The notes beneath the pieces were generated by a model, which worked only from the letters and a program-made list of their open reading frames with translations, did no database searches and was not told the origin of the DNA. A program made the position numbers and the translations under genes. From the NCBI GenBank assembly GCA_905480475.1, contig CAJQQO010000043.1, forward strand, positions 1 through 39,320: a stretch of DNA of 39,320 nt, in the 5' to 3' direction. Positions within the stretch are counted from its first letter, which is position 1; every line of letters begins with the position of its first letter. This document shows positions 1 through 7,201 of this stretch, piece after piece. The stretch comes from an uncultured Pseudomonadales bacterium (GTDB taxonomy: Bacteria; Pseudomonadota; Gammaproteobacteria; Pseudomonadales; UBA7434).

Positions 1-590
1 CACTGTCTAAAGATAGCGTTAACCTTATGGCTGGCGACTCTTACGGTGGTTTGTCTGAGCTTGCTCTGCACTACATCGGTGGTGTTATCAAGCATGCGCG
101 CGCTATTAACGCCTTTGCTAATGCATCAACTAACTCTTACAAACGTCTGGTTCCAGGTTTTGAAGCTCCTGTTATGTTGGCTTACTCAGCACGTAACCGC
201 TCTGCATCGATTCGAATTCCTTTTGTACCAAATCCAAAAGGCCGTCGTATCGAAGTACGCTTCCCTGATCCAACAGCTAACCCTTACCTTTGCTTTACCG
301 CATTGTTAATGGCTGGCCTTGACGGTATCAAAAACAAAATTCACCCAGGTGAAGCTGCTGATAAAGATCTTTATGATCTTCCAGCAGAAGAAGCCGCAGC
401 GATTCCAACGGTTGCATCATCTTTAGAGCAAGCACTTGAAGCTTTAGATAATGATCGTGAATTCCTGACTGCCGGCGGTGTTATGAGCAACGATATGATC
501 GATGCTTATATTGCACTGAAGAACGAAGAAATCGAGCTGTTAAATATGACAACTCACCCTGTTGAGTTTGGCATGTACTACTCTTGCTAG
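1..590 (+). CDS. glnA: Glutamine synthetase, C-terminal part (5' truncated)
   Basis: The reading frame is open from base 3 to the TAG at 588-590, so the gene begins left of the window. It is the C-terminal part of type I glutamine synthetase, which condenses glutamate and ammonia with ATP. Visible family signatures are the [11 protein letters not shown] segment and the following [12 protein letters not shown] substrate/ATP loop. The DLYDLP motif at about 366-383 carries the tyrosine (codon 372-374) that is adenylylated by GlnE in enteric-type enzymes, so covalent regulation is expected. The protein ends with the normal MYYSC-type tail, so the 3' end is intact. ntrB and ntrC lie about 5.5 kb downstream, which fits the usual glnA-ntrBC nitrogen cluster, and an intrinsic terminator follows directly. 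Confidence 0.97.
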   Translation, partial: LSKDSVNLMAGDSYGGLSELALHYIGGVIKHARAINAFANASTNSYKRLVPGFEAPVMLAYSARNRSASIRIPFVPNPKGRRIEVRFPDPTANPYLCFTALLMAGLDGIKNKIHPGEAADKDLYDLPAEEAAAIPTVASSLEQALEALDNDREFLTAGGVMSNDMIDAYIALKNEEIELLNMTTHPVEFGMYYSC

Positions 591-607
591 ATTGATTCAG
601 GCTTTAC

Positions 608-635
608 AAAAAACCCGTCTTTTGGCGGGTTTTTT
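608..635 (+). terminator. Rho-independent terminator after glnA
   Basis: A 6-bp stem (614-619 with 624-629, one G-T pair) closes a four-T loop. It is flanked by six A on the left and six T on the right, giving a strong intrinsic terminator 18 bases after the glnA stop. It separates glnA from the downstream DUF4124 gene, so ntrBC are not expected to depend only on glnA read-through. Confidence 0.9.
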
Positions 636-812
636 GCTTTATATCATTGATAAATAACAGCTTTTAACTAATACTGGCAAATCAAAATCAATAACTTCCC
701 ACCTTTATCAAACGCAATATCCGGTAAAAAAGGAACCAGATAGCGGTAATTAGACTCTATCGCAGTGTAAGATTAATAACTGATTCAGCTACCTTCCTAA
801 GGGATTGCATCA

Positions 813-1391
813 ATGAACAAAAGCATCGCCTATAAGCTAAACCCACTAAGTATCAGCGCCTGCACTTTATTGCTGACCGCCAGCCTATCAATCGCAATAT
901 CAGCGACCGTACAGGCAGAAACCTACCGTATTGTTGACGAGCAAGGCAGGGTTACTTATACCGATAAACCACCCACTAATGACAGCAGCGATACCAATAC
1001 TTCAAGCGTAGAAAAATTACCTGATAACACCGAGAATCAGAATATTACGCCATCATTGGATACGCTGGCTGAAGATCACCCTGAATGGTTAAAAGAAGTG
1101 CATGAGCAACGTGCCGCCGAAGCCAAGGCAGCGCGGGAAGCCAAGCAACTAGAATTAAGCGAACAACGCAAAGAATGGCGAGAACAACTTAAAGCGGCGA
1201 GAGCAGCGGTAAAATCAGCCGAAATTGCGCTCGAAGTTGGTAAAGAGCCCGGCGAGGGTGATTTTGTTGGCAATGCCGGCGGCGGTGCTCGCCCCTCATC
1301 CGATTATCTAATGCGCTTGGAAACCCTAGAAAAAGATCTAGCCGATGCCAAACGCGATTTACGCAGAATTAAAAAATCCAAACCGGGTTAA
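813..1391 (+). CDS. DUF4124 domain periplasmic protein
   Basis: A 192-residue protein with an N-terminal signal peptide (hydrophobic stretch about residues 14-33, probable cleavage after VQA near 36). The mature part opens at once with the DUF4124 signature ETYRIVDEQGRVTYTDKPP. The rest is charged and helical (about 95-192), with many Ala, Lys, Arg and Glu residues typical of a coiled coil. DUF4124 proteins sit between glnA and ntrB in many gammaproteobacteria. Their function is unknown; an envelope location is inferred from the signal peptide. The ATG at 813 is supported by an AAGGGA ribosome site 9 bases upstream. No enzyme motif is visible. Confidence 0.85.
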   Translation: MNKSIAYKLNPLSISACTLLLTASLSIAISATVQAETYRIVDEQGRVTYTDKPPTNDSSDTNTSSVEKLPDNTENQNITPSLDTLAEDHPEWLKEVHEQRAAEAKAAREAKQLELSEQRKEWREQLKAARAAVKSAEIALEVGKEPGEGDFVGNAGGGARPSSDYLMRLETLEKDLADAKRDLRRIKKSKPG

Positions 1392-1591
1392 TAAGTGCGG
1401 CTAATATGTGCAACTGCTTAGTGCGAGCGCGCCTACTCTGTACGACAGCTAAGCAAGTTGGTGCTTATACTCACCCCCCTATTAGCTCCGGCAAATCCAA
1501 AAGCATAAAACCTCGATACGGTTTAAAATAAAATCAATCCCAGTAAACCGGCCTGCCCTCCCCCACGTATTATTTGTTAGACGCGAAATGA

Positions 1592-1605
1592 TTGACGATA
1601 GTCAA
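1592..1605. promoter_or_regulatory. FNR/CRP-family-like dyad
   Basis: The sequence TTGACGATAGTCAA is a perfect dyad with a 4-base spacer. It has the spacing of FNR/ANR/DNR sites (TTGAT-N4-ATCAA), with C/G at the fifth position of each half. Its centre lies about 42 bases before an AT-rich segment that could serve as the transcription start region, the geometry of a class II activator site. Which regulator binds is inference. Confidence 0.45.
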
Positions 1606-1689
1606 ATTTAATCAGCTTAATATATTTTATTAACTACAAATATGACGCTCGGCAGCTTAGAATAATGAGCTGAGTCTAATGACCACTCA

Positions 1690-1703
1690 GTTTCGTACGA
1701 AAC
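1690..1703. promoter_or_regulatory. Perfect 14-bp palindrome upstream of rubrerythrin
   Basis: GTTTCGTACGAAAC is its own reverse complement over all 14 bases and ends 45 bases before the rubrerythrin ATG. The position fits an operator for a dimeric repressor acting near the transcription start or in the leader. I cannot assign it to a known regulator family. Confidence 0.45.
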
Positions 1704-1748
1704 AACGATTAACCACCTGAAAACCTGTTTGAATTTTGGAGAAAAACT

Positions 1749-2180
1749 ATGTCCCTTAAAGGCACAGCTACAGAGCAAAACCTAAAAGACGCCTTCGCTG
1801 GCGAATCGCAAGCTAACCGTCGCTACCTGTATTTTGCCAACATGGCGGATATCGAAGGCGCACCAGAAGTTGCCAATGTATTTCGTAACACTGCCGAAGG
1901 TGAAACTGGCCACGCTCACGGTCATATGGATCACTTGATTGCTGGCGGTTGTGGCGAGCCAGGCACTGGCATGCCTGCTGGCGATGCTGGCGAAGCACTT
2001 GAAGCGGCTATTGCCGGTGAAACGCATGAGTACACTGATATGTACCCTGGTATGGCTAAAGCAGCTCGTGAAGAAGGCTTTGACGAAATCGCCGATTGGT
2101 TCGAGACATTAGCCAAAGCAGAACGCAGCCACGCAAACAAATTCACTAAAACGCTGGAAGCTTACAAAGCTGACGCGTAA
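1749..2180 (+). CDS. Rubrerythrin-family diiron protein (no rubredoxin domain)
   Basis: 143 residues forming a four-helix ferritin-like domain. Expected diiron ligands are visible: E19 in [11 protein letters not shown]52 and H55 in the ETGH motif, E91/E94 in ETHEY, and E125 with H128 in the ERSH motif. Classical rubrerythrins carry a C-terminal rubredoxin domain with CxxC pairs; here the protein stops after the helical bundle, so electrons must come from a partner. Family members reduce hydrogen peroxide to water in the cytoplasm. A good GGAG site precedes the ATG and an intrinsic terminator follows. The next genes encode a GlpC-like Fe-S protein and DUF3501, which I infer to be functional partners. 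Confidence 0.9.
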   Translation: MSLKGTATEQNLKDAFAGESQANRRYLYFANMADIEGAPEVANVFRNTAEGETGHAHGHMDHLIAGGCGEPGTGMPAGDAGEALEAAIAGETHEYTDMYPGMAKAAREEGFDEIADWFETLAKAERSHANKFTKTLEAYKADA

Positions 2181-2213
2181 TAGTTGAATAAAGTATTGTG
2201 TAAGGTAATAAAT

Positions 2214-2238
2214 AGCGTCGGTTCGTCCGGCGCTTTTT
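2214..2238 (+). terminator. Intrinsic terminator after rubrerythrin
   Basis: An 8-bp stem (2214-2221 with 2227-2234, one G-T pair) closes a 5-base loop and is followed by a T run to 2238. It should end or attenuate the rubrerythrin transcript before the Fe-S protein gene, allowing rubrerythrin to be made in excess. Confidence 0.85.
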
Positions 2239-2349
2239 ATGCCAGAGATTTTTTATTCTGTATTTAGTATCGCTTAATGTCTGTATCACACCGAACTTTA
2301 ATCAATCGAGCCGCTCTCGATTTTATTAACACCAACTGAGTATCTGGTA

Positions 2350-3711
2350 ATGTCATCATCAAATACGCCATCAGGGAAAAGCCGCGAAGGCAATCTACAA
2401 GCGCCTACCCGTCATCCAATTGATTGGAAAAATCCGGACTACTACGATGAAGCAAAAGTAGAAGCCGAGCTTGAGCGAGTCTTTGATGTTTGCCATGGCT
2501 GCCGACGCTGCGTGAGCTTATGCCAAACGTTTCCAACCTTGTTTGATTTAGTAGATGAAAGCGAAACCTTTGAAGTTGATGGTGTTGATAAAGCCGACTA
2601 CAAAAAAGTCGTTGATGAATGTTATCTCTGCGATATGTGTTATATGGCCAAGTGCCCTTACGTGCCACCGCATCCGTTTAATATCGACTTCCCGCATCTG
2701 ATGCTGCAAGCCAAAGCTATCGAGCATAAAAAAACCGGCGGTAAGTTACGCGATAATTTATTATCCAATATGGACAATATGGGTAAGCTCGCCGGCATTC
2801 CATTAATTACCGAAACAGTTAATGCGGTTAACCACTGGGCGCCTACTCGAAGCCTATTAGAAAAAACCATGGGTATACATAAAGACGCATGGTTACCGGA
2901 ATTTACCGGCGAAAAATTTCGTAACAAATTAAATCCCAATGTTAGTTTTGATGTTAAAGACGGCAAACGCACTGGCGGCAAGGTCGCTATTTTTGCTACT
3001 TGTTATATCAACTATAACGAGCCCGGCATTGGCCACGACTTTGTGGCAGTGTTAGAGCACAATGAAATCCCATGGATTGTTGCCGAGCACGAAGTCTGCT
3101 GCGGCATGCCCAAGTTGGAGCAAGGTGATCTTGAAGGCGTTGAGTCACTGATGCGCGTTAACGTGCCGCACCTAGCCAAGCTCGCGCGTGAGGGTTATGC
3201 CATCATGGCGCTAGTGCCGAGCTGCACCTTAATGTTTAAACAAGAACTGCCTTTAATGTTTCCAGATAACGAAGAAGTGCAAGCGGTTGCCGCTGCGATG
3301 TGGGACCCGTTTAATTATTTAGTCTCGCGCGAAAAAGATGGCTTATTAAAAAGCGATTTTAAAACCGGCGTTGGCACTGTTGCCTATCACTCACCTTGTC
3401 ATGGTCGGGTGCAGAATATCGGCAAAAAAACTGAAGAGTTTTTAAGATCACTGCCAGACACCGAAGTCAAAACCACCGAGCGCTGCAGTGGCCATGCAGG
3501 CACTTACGGTATTAAAAAAGAGTTTCACCAAAACTCTATGAAAATTGGCAAGCCGGTATTTCGTCAAATGCATCAGGCCGAGCCAGATTTTATTGCCAGC
3601 GACTGCCCATTAGGTGGACATCATATTGCGCAGGGCATTAAAGAAAATCACGATAGCGAGCCAACGCTCGCGCACCCTATTAGTCTTGTTAGAAAAGCTT
3701 ACGGAATTTAA
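2350..3711 (+). CDS. GlpC/heterodisulfide-reductase-like Fe-S protein
   Basis: 453 residues. Two ferredoxin-type 4Fe-4S motifs lie near the N-terminus: C48/C51/C54/C58 and C91/C94/C97/C102, each ending in a Cys-Pro-like or Cys-Gln-Thr context. The C-terminal half has the CCG (cysteine-rich) architecture of GlpC, glycolate oxidase subunit F and HdrD/HdrB: C218, CCG at 250-252, C292, then C350, CSG at 379-381 and C419. The second CCG motif is degenerate (CSG). Such proteins pass electrons between soluble donors and quinones or disulfides. There is no membrane helix. The flanking rubrerythrin and DUF3501 genes suggest it supplies electrons to the diiron protein; this is inference. The stop is two bases before the DUF3501 ATG, so the two are surely co-transcribed. 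Confidence 0.88.
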   Translation: MSSSNTPSGKSREGNLQAPTRHPIDWKNPDYYDEAKVEAELERVFDVCHGCRRCVSLCQTFPTLFDLVDESETFEVDGVDKADYKKVVDECYLCDMCYMAKCPYVPPHPFNIDFPHLMLQAKAIEHKKTGGKLRDNLLSNMDNMGKLAGIPLITETVNAVNHWAPTRSLLEKTMGIHKDAWLPEFTGEKFRNKLNPNVSFDVKDGKRTGGKVAIFATCYINYNEPGIGHDFVAVLEHNEIPWIVAEHEVCCGMPKLEQGDLEGVESLMRVNVPHLAKLAREGYAIMALVPSCTLMFKQELPLMFPDNEEVQAVAAAMWDPFNYLVSREKDGLLKSDFKTGVGTVAYHSPCHGRVQNIGKKTEEFLRSLPDTEVKTTERCSGHAGTYGIKKEFHQNSMKIGKPVFRQMHQAEPDFIASDCPLGGHHIAQGIKENHDSEPTLAHPISLVRKAYGI

Positions 3712-3713
3712 TC

Positions 3714-4298
3714 ATGTCACATATCAAACGCCAGTCATTGCTCACTTTGGAAACTTACGAAAAACTGCGCCCGGATATGCGCCGCGAAGCGATAGAGCGA
3801 AAAAGTAATCGTAAGGTTTTTATAGGTCCGGCGGTAATGATGCAATTCGAAGACGAACTCACTATTCGTTATCAAATTCAGGAAATGTTACGCGCCGAAA
3901 AAACCTTTGATGAAGCGGGTATTGAAGAAGAGCTAGAAGCCTACAACCCATTAGTGCCAGACGGAACTAATTGGAAGGCAACGCAAATGATTGAATACAC
4001 CGATGTTGAAGAGCGCGATAAAAAGCTGGTTGAATTAAAAGGTCTTGAGCGCCACACCTATGTGCAAATAGCTGGGCACGATAAAGTCTATGCGATTGCC
4101 GATGAAGATATGCCGCGTGAAAATGAAGAGAAAACCAGCGCCGTGCATTTTATGCGTTTTGAACTGACTCCGGAAATGATTGCTTCAGCCAAGACCGGCG
4201 AGACCATTGCAGTGGGTATTGACTTACCCGCTTATGATTTTAGAGTTGATGAAGTAGGGCCGGAAACACAGGGTATGTTACTTGCTGATTTGGCTTAG
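3714..4298 (+). CDS. DUF3501 family protein
   Basis: 194 residues, soluble, acidic, no signal peptide or membrane helix. The start IKRQSLLTLETYEKLRPDMR and the central IRYQIQEMLRAEKTFDEAGI segment match my memory of DUF3501, which is found next to rubrerythrin and GlpC-like genes in several proteobacteria. The function is unknown. Its ATG is two bases past the stop of the Fe-S gene, implying translational coupling. There is no cysteine-rich motif, so it is unlikely to be an Fe-S carrier itself; an assembly, regulatory or scaffold role for the redox pair is possible but speculative. Confidence 0.82.
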   Translation: MSHIKRQSLLTLETYEKLRPDMRREAIERKSNRKVFIGPAVMMQFEDELTIRYQIQEMLRAEKTFDEAGIEEELEAYNPLVPDGTNWKATQMIEYTDVEERDKKLVELKGLERHTYVQIAGHDKVYAIADEDMPRENEEKTSAVHFMRFELTPEMIASAKTGETIAVGIDLPAYDFRVDEVGPETQGMLLADLA

Positions 4299-4478
4299 CC
4301 CAAACCCTTTGAAATCTGGCAGCAGACCCGGAGGTCTCCCTAACCAGTGGGACCTGTAGAAACCAGAACGGCACGTGAAAAAATTTAGATGTAGTAGATT
4401 AGATCGGACACATTAAGTTTATAGTTTTGAGCGAACTCGACGACGGCTTTCACCTAATGGTTGGACATACAATTAAGG
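4299..4478. other. Possible mobile-element scar
   Basis: This stretch between DUF3501 and the long inverted repeat has no ORF I can recognise. It contains small self-complementary segments (for example 4324-4328 with 4333-4337) and looks unlike the neighbouring gene ends. It may be debris of the element whose end is the repeat at 4479-4546, but I cannot name a family. Confidence 0.25.
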
Positions 4479-4546
4479 ATTTCAAGGGGTCAGTGTACTT
4501 GACAGGCTCCACTTGCATTTTATCAAGTACACTGACCCCTTGAAAT
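4479..4546. repeat. Long inverted repeat, RAYT/REP-like palindromic element
   Basis: The 24-base arm at 4479-4502 is exactly complementary to 4523-4546, with a 20-base loop. The arm contains GGGGTCAGTGTACTTGA. GGGGTCAG-plus-TACT-type ends are, from memory, frequent around IS200-like REP-associated tyrosine transposase genes in proteobacteria. No transposase is present, so this would be a non-autonomous copy or scar. It abuts the 3' end of the retropepsin gene (stop at 4550-4552), and could also act as a transcription stop for both convergent genes, although a T tract is weak. Confidence 0.6.
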
Positions 4547-4549
4547 ATT

Positions 4550-5773
4550 TTACCGAGGATTTAACAACAACAAATTATTCTGCTGATCAATTCTAAAATC
4601 AAAAGCCTTTAAAAAATTCATTCCTAATAATCCATCGCCTTGACCCTTACCCTCCAATTCCATCACCACAAACTGCATATTTCTCAATCGGTACTCACCA
4701 ATCGCAAACGATGAGAATTGATAAACCGGTGCGTCAACAATACCACCCGCCGTAGTGATTTTGGCCTGACGGATAAACGTCGGGCTCAAACGATTCTGCA
4801 CTTGCCTAAAATACCGCTCAGAAATAACCGACACTGACGCTCCGGTATCAATTAATAAATTAACCGCTGTCGCATTGTTAATTTGACCATCAACTAAATA
4901 GTGTTCATTCTGCGGCGTTAAGGCAATTGCCTCAGCACGTAAATTCTTTAAGGCAATCGCTTCTAACAAATCATTTACCTGAGCCTCGTAATATTCGTTG
5001 TAGGCAATACTTTGTAATAAGGTAGTCGCTTGCCCATATTGTTTTAATTCTATATGCGCCTTTGCCAACATCAAAATATAAGGCGGATGCTGCGGCTCAT
5101 GCCATAACAGCCGCTCGATAAATCGAATCAGTGGGTGCCACGCTTGCTGATCCGCCAACGCCGTTACCTCAGCATCAACTAGCTTACTGATTGCACCGGC
5201 ATAACGACCTTGCTCAGCGGCGACAGATTCATTTAACAAGCTGTAGTATTTTTCAATCGCGGCTAGTCGATCTCCCGACGCAGCTAACCACTGCGCCTGT
5301 AAACCACGAAAAGCTAAATCATAAGGGTATTGACGCAACCACGCTTCAAATAATAAGCGCGTTGATTCCAGCGCCCCGGTCTCTAACCATTGACCAGCAA
5401 TTAACAACCACTGCCTTTTTATTTGTTCGGCCAGTGTTTGGTCATTACTGGCAAGCCATTGCCATGCTTCTATTGCACCAATAAATTCACCGGCGTCAAA
5501 AAGTATTTGCAGATCATCCGCGCTTAAGTTTTCTTTTGACTCTGTCGCTCGCGAACGCAGCAAACTCTCCAAACCTTTTTTCCCGCCAGCATTCGCCTCA
5601 CCGTTATTGCGACTATCGGCGGCCAGAACCAATCGCTCCAAGGGCGAGAGTGAACTTAGGGGGCGAGTTTTTTCAATAGTGGGGGTAACTAAAAACTTAT
5701 CCAGCAACAACCAGGCATTTAACCCAAGCGAAGCGAGCAACAAGATCGTCAGTAAAGAACCAAATCGCATCAT
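4550..5773 (-). CDS. Membrane-anchored TPR / retropepsin-like aspartic protease
   Basis: 407 residues. Residues about 7-24 form a single N-terminal membrane helix, which would place the bulk in the periplasm. Residues about 90-280 are helical with TPR-like repeats (for example GDRLAAIEKYYSLL and LKQYGQATTLLQSI). The C-terminal 120 residues are a single-lobe clan AA aspartic protease: LLIDTGASVSVIS with the catalytic Asp at about 309, and the family motif DGLLGMNFL at about 380-388 near the end. Retropepsin-like domains of this type (TIGR02281-like) need to dimerise. The substrate is unknown. The gene is divergent from ntrB and converges on DUF3501, ending beside the long inverted repeat. No clear ribosome site is seen; the second Met is an equal start candidate. 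Confidence 0.85.
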   Translation of the reverse strand: MMRFGSLLTILLLASLGLNAWLLLDKFLVTPTIEKTRPLSSLSPLERLVLAADSRNNGEANAGGKKGLESLLRSRATESKENLSADDLQILFDAGEFIGAIEAWQWLASNDQTLAEQIKRQWLLIAGQWLETGALESTRLLFEAWLRQYPYDLAFRGLQAQWLAASGDRLAAIEKYYSLLNESVAAEQGRYAGAISKLVDAEVTALADQQAWHPLIRFIERLLWHEPQHPPYILMLAKAHIELKQYGQATTLLQSIAYNEYYEAQVNDLLEAIALKNLRAEAIALTPQNEHYLVDGQINNATAVNLLIDTGASVSVISERYFRQVQNRLSPTFIRQAKITTAGGIVDAPVYQFSSFAIGEYRLRNMQFVVMELEGKGQGDGLLGMNFLKAFDFRIDQQNNLLLLNPR

Positions 5774-6100
5774 CTTATCGGGGCACCTTGCGCCGGCTGA
5801 GTTTTGCCATCGTCTTATTCGTCGATGGCTAGTATTTGTTAGCGTAAAGAATAGTACGCCGACAATCTAAGGTTCGCCATCAGTCGCATTACCATTGATA
5901 GAAATAAGCGCACCATAGTGGTGCGTAGGTTATACTTAAACTCGCACGCCGCGCTTTCATAGCAAAGTATCATCAATCGGCACTGCTCAGCGACTACAAT
6001 GGAAACTTGTATCTTATTGTTTTTTATAACTATTTATAATATTCGGTTTTTCTTTTCTATTAACTGCACGTTTGCGCACAGTTCTTGCATTGGTTAAATT
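5774..6100. other. Divergent control region, retropepsin / ntrB
   Basis: 327 bases without a gene. It holds the NtrC-type operator at 5909-5925 with a TATACT -10 candidate at 5931-5936. A very AT-rich stretch (about 6007-6060), including TATAAT at 6035-6040, precedes ntrB. No other ORF or RNA was recognised. Confidence 0.6.
5909..5925. promoter_or_regulatory. NtrC binding site upstream of ntrBC
   Basis: CGCACCATAGTGGTGCG has perfect 7-base arms around a 3-base centre and matches the NtrC consensus TGCACC-N5-GGTGCA in its core. The site is followed within 6 bases by TATACT, a plausible -10 on the plus strand. NtrC bound here would therefore overlap the promoter and repress, as at the enteric glnL promoter. 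This supports autoregulation of ntrBC. Confidence 0.75.
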
Positions 6101-7186
6101 ATGATATCAGAACAATTACATACTCGGCTGCTTGAGAATTTAAGCACGGCCATTCTATTACTGGACGATAAGCTTTGCCTTAGCCATATCAATGCGGCTG
6201 CAGAAAGCTTGCTAGGCCTAAGCGGCAATCGTCATGTCGGTGAACCCATCGACATGCTATTGGTCGATGCGCAGTCCACCGTACAAACCCTGCGCGAGAC
6301 GCTGGAAAGTGGCAGGCCACATACGCGTCGCGAGGCAATCCTAACGACCTCCAGCGGCGGCAAGATTGATAAGTCCACCGTCGACTACACCATTACACCG
6401 ATTGAGGATATTCCCGGCAGCGCACTGATAGTTGAGATACAACCCATAGACCGATTGCTTCGTATCAGCCGTGAAGAAACTTTGTTCTCGGCACAGGAAT
6501 CGACCCATGCCTTGCTTAAAGGTATGGCCCATGAAATCAAAAACCCTTTGGGCGGTTTACGTGGCGCAGCGCAGTTGCTTGAGCACGAACTCAATGATGA
6601 CGGTCTAAAAGAATATACCCAAATTATTATTGATGAATCAGATCGATTAAGAAATCTGGTTGATCGAATGCTTGGTCCGGCCAAAGCCCAAACGCTGGAA
6701 CCCACCAATATTCATGAAGTGTTGGAACGGGTTCGCCAACTTACCGAGGCCGAAGCCGGTACTCGGGTAAAGATTCGTCGCGATTATGATCCAAGTATTC
6801 CCGACTTAAGTGCCGACCGCGAACGCTTAATACAGGCAACCTTAAATATCACCCGCAATGCGGTGCAAGCGCTGAGCTCACAAGCAGGCGAAAACGATAA
6901 CGCAAAAATTACTATCACTACGCGGATCATTCGGCAATTTACTATCGGCGGACAAAATCATCGACTGGTTTGTCGTATCGATATTTGTGATAACGGTCCG
7001 GGTATTCCCGAAGATTTACAAGATAAAGTGTTTATCCCAATGGTGAGTGGCCACGCAAGTAACTCTGGCCTGGGATTATCCATCGCACAATCTATTGTCA
7101 ATCAACATCATGGCTTAATTGCCTTTACCAGCGAAGTTGGTGATACCTGCTTTTCGATTTATTTACCGCTAGAGACTAGCGTGTAA
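6101..7186 (+). CDS. ntrB: Nitrogen regulation sensor kinase NtrB (GlnL)
   Basis: 361 residues, cytoplasmic, no membrane helix. The N-terminal PAS domain (about 8-115) is followed by the dimerisation/phosphoacceptor helix GMAHEIKNPLGGLRGAAQLL with His144, and the C-terminal ATPase domain with the N box around ITRNAVQAL, G1 box DNGPGIPEDL and G2 box NSGLGLSIAQSIV. NtrB phosphorylates NtrC under nitrogen limitation and switches to phosphatase when bound by PII. The 361-residue length is usual. ntrC follows 15 bases later, so the two form an operon, probably autoregulated through the NtrC site upstream. The ribosome site before the ATG is weak. Confidence 0.96.
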   Translation: MISEQLHTRLLENLSTAILLLDDKLCLSHINAAAESLLGLSGNRHVGEPIDMLLVDAQSTVQTLRETLESGRPHTRREAILTTSSGGKIDKSTVDYTITPIEDIPGSALIVEIQPIDRLLRISREETLFSAQESTHALLKGMAHEIKNPLGGLRGAAQLLEHELNDDGLKEYTQIIIDESDRLRNLVDRMLGPAKAQTLEPTNIHEVLERVRQLTEAEAGTRVKIRRDYDPSIPDLSADRERLIQATLNITRNAVQALSSQAGENDNAKITITTRIIRQFTIGGQNHRLVCRIDICDNGPGIPEDLQDKVFIPMVSGHASNSGLGLSIAQSIVNQHHGLIAFTSEVGDTCFSIYLPLETSV

Positions 7187-7201
7187 TAGGAGAATTATTT
7201 T

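Larger units (their letters stand above)
1392..1748. other. Intergenic region upstream of rubrerythrin
   Basis: This 357-base gap holds no convincing ORF. It contains an FNR-like dyad (1592-1605), an AT-rich stretch suitable for a -10 region (about 1621-1632), and a perfect 14-bp palindrome (1690-1703). A GGAG ribosome site lies just before the rubrerythrin ATG. It is probably the control region of the rubrerythrin module. Confidence 0.6.
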
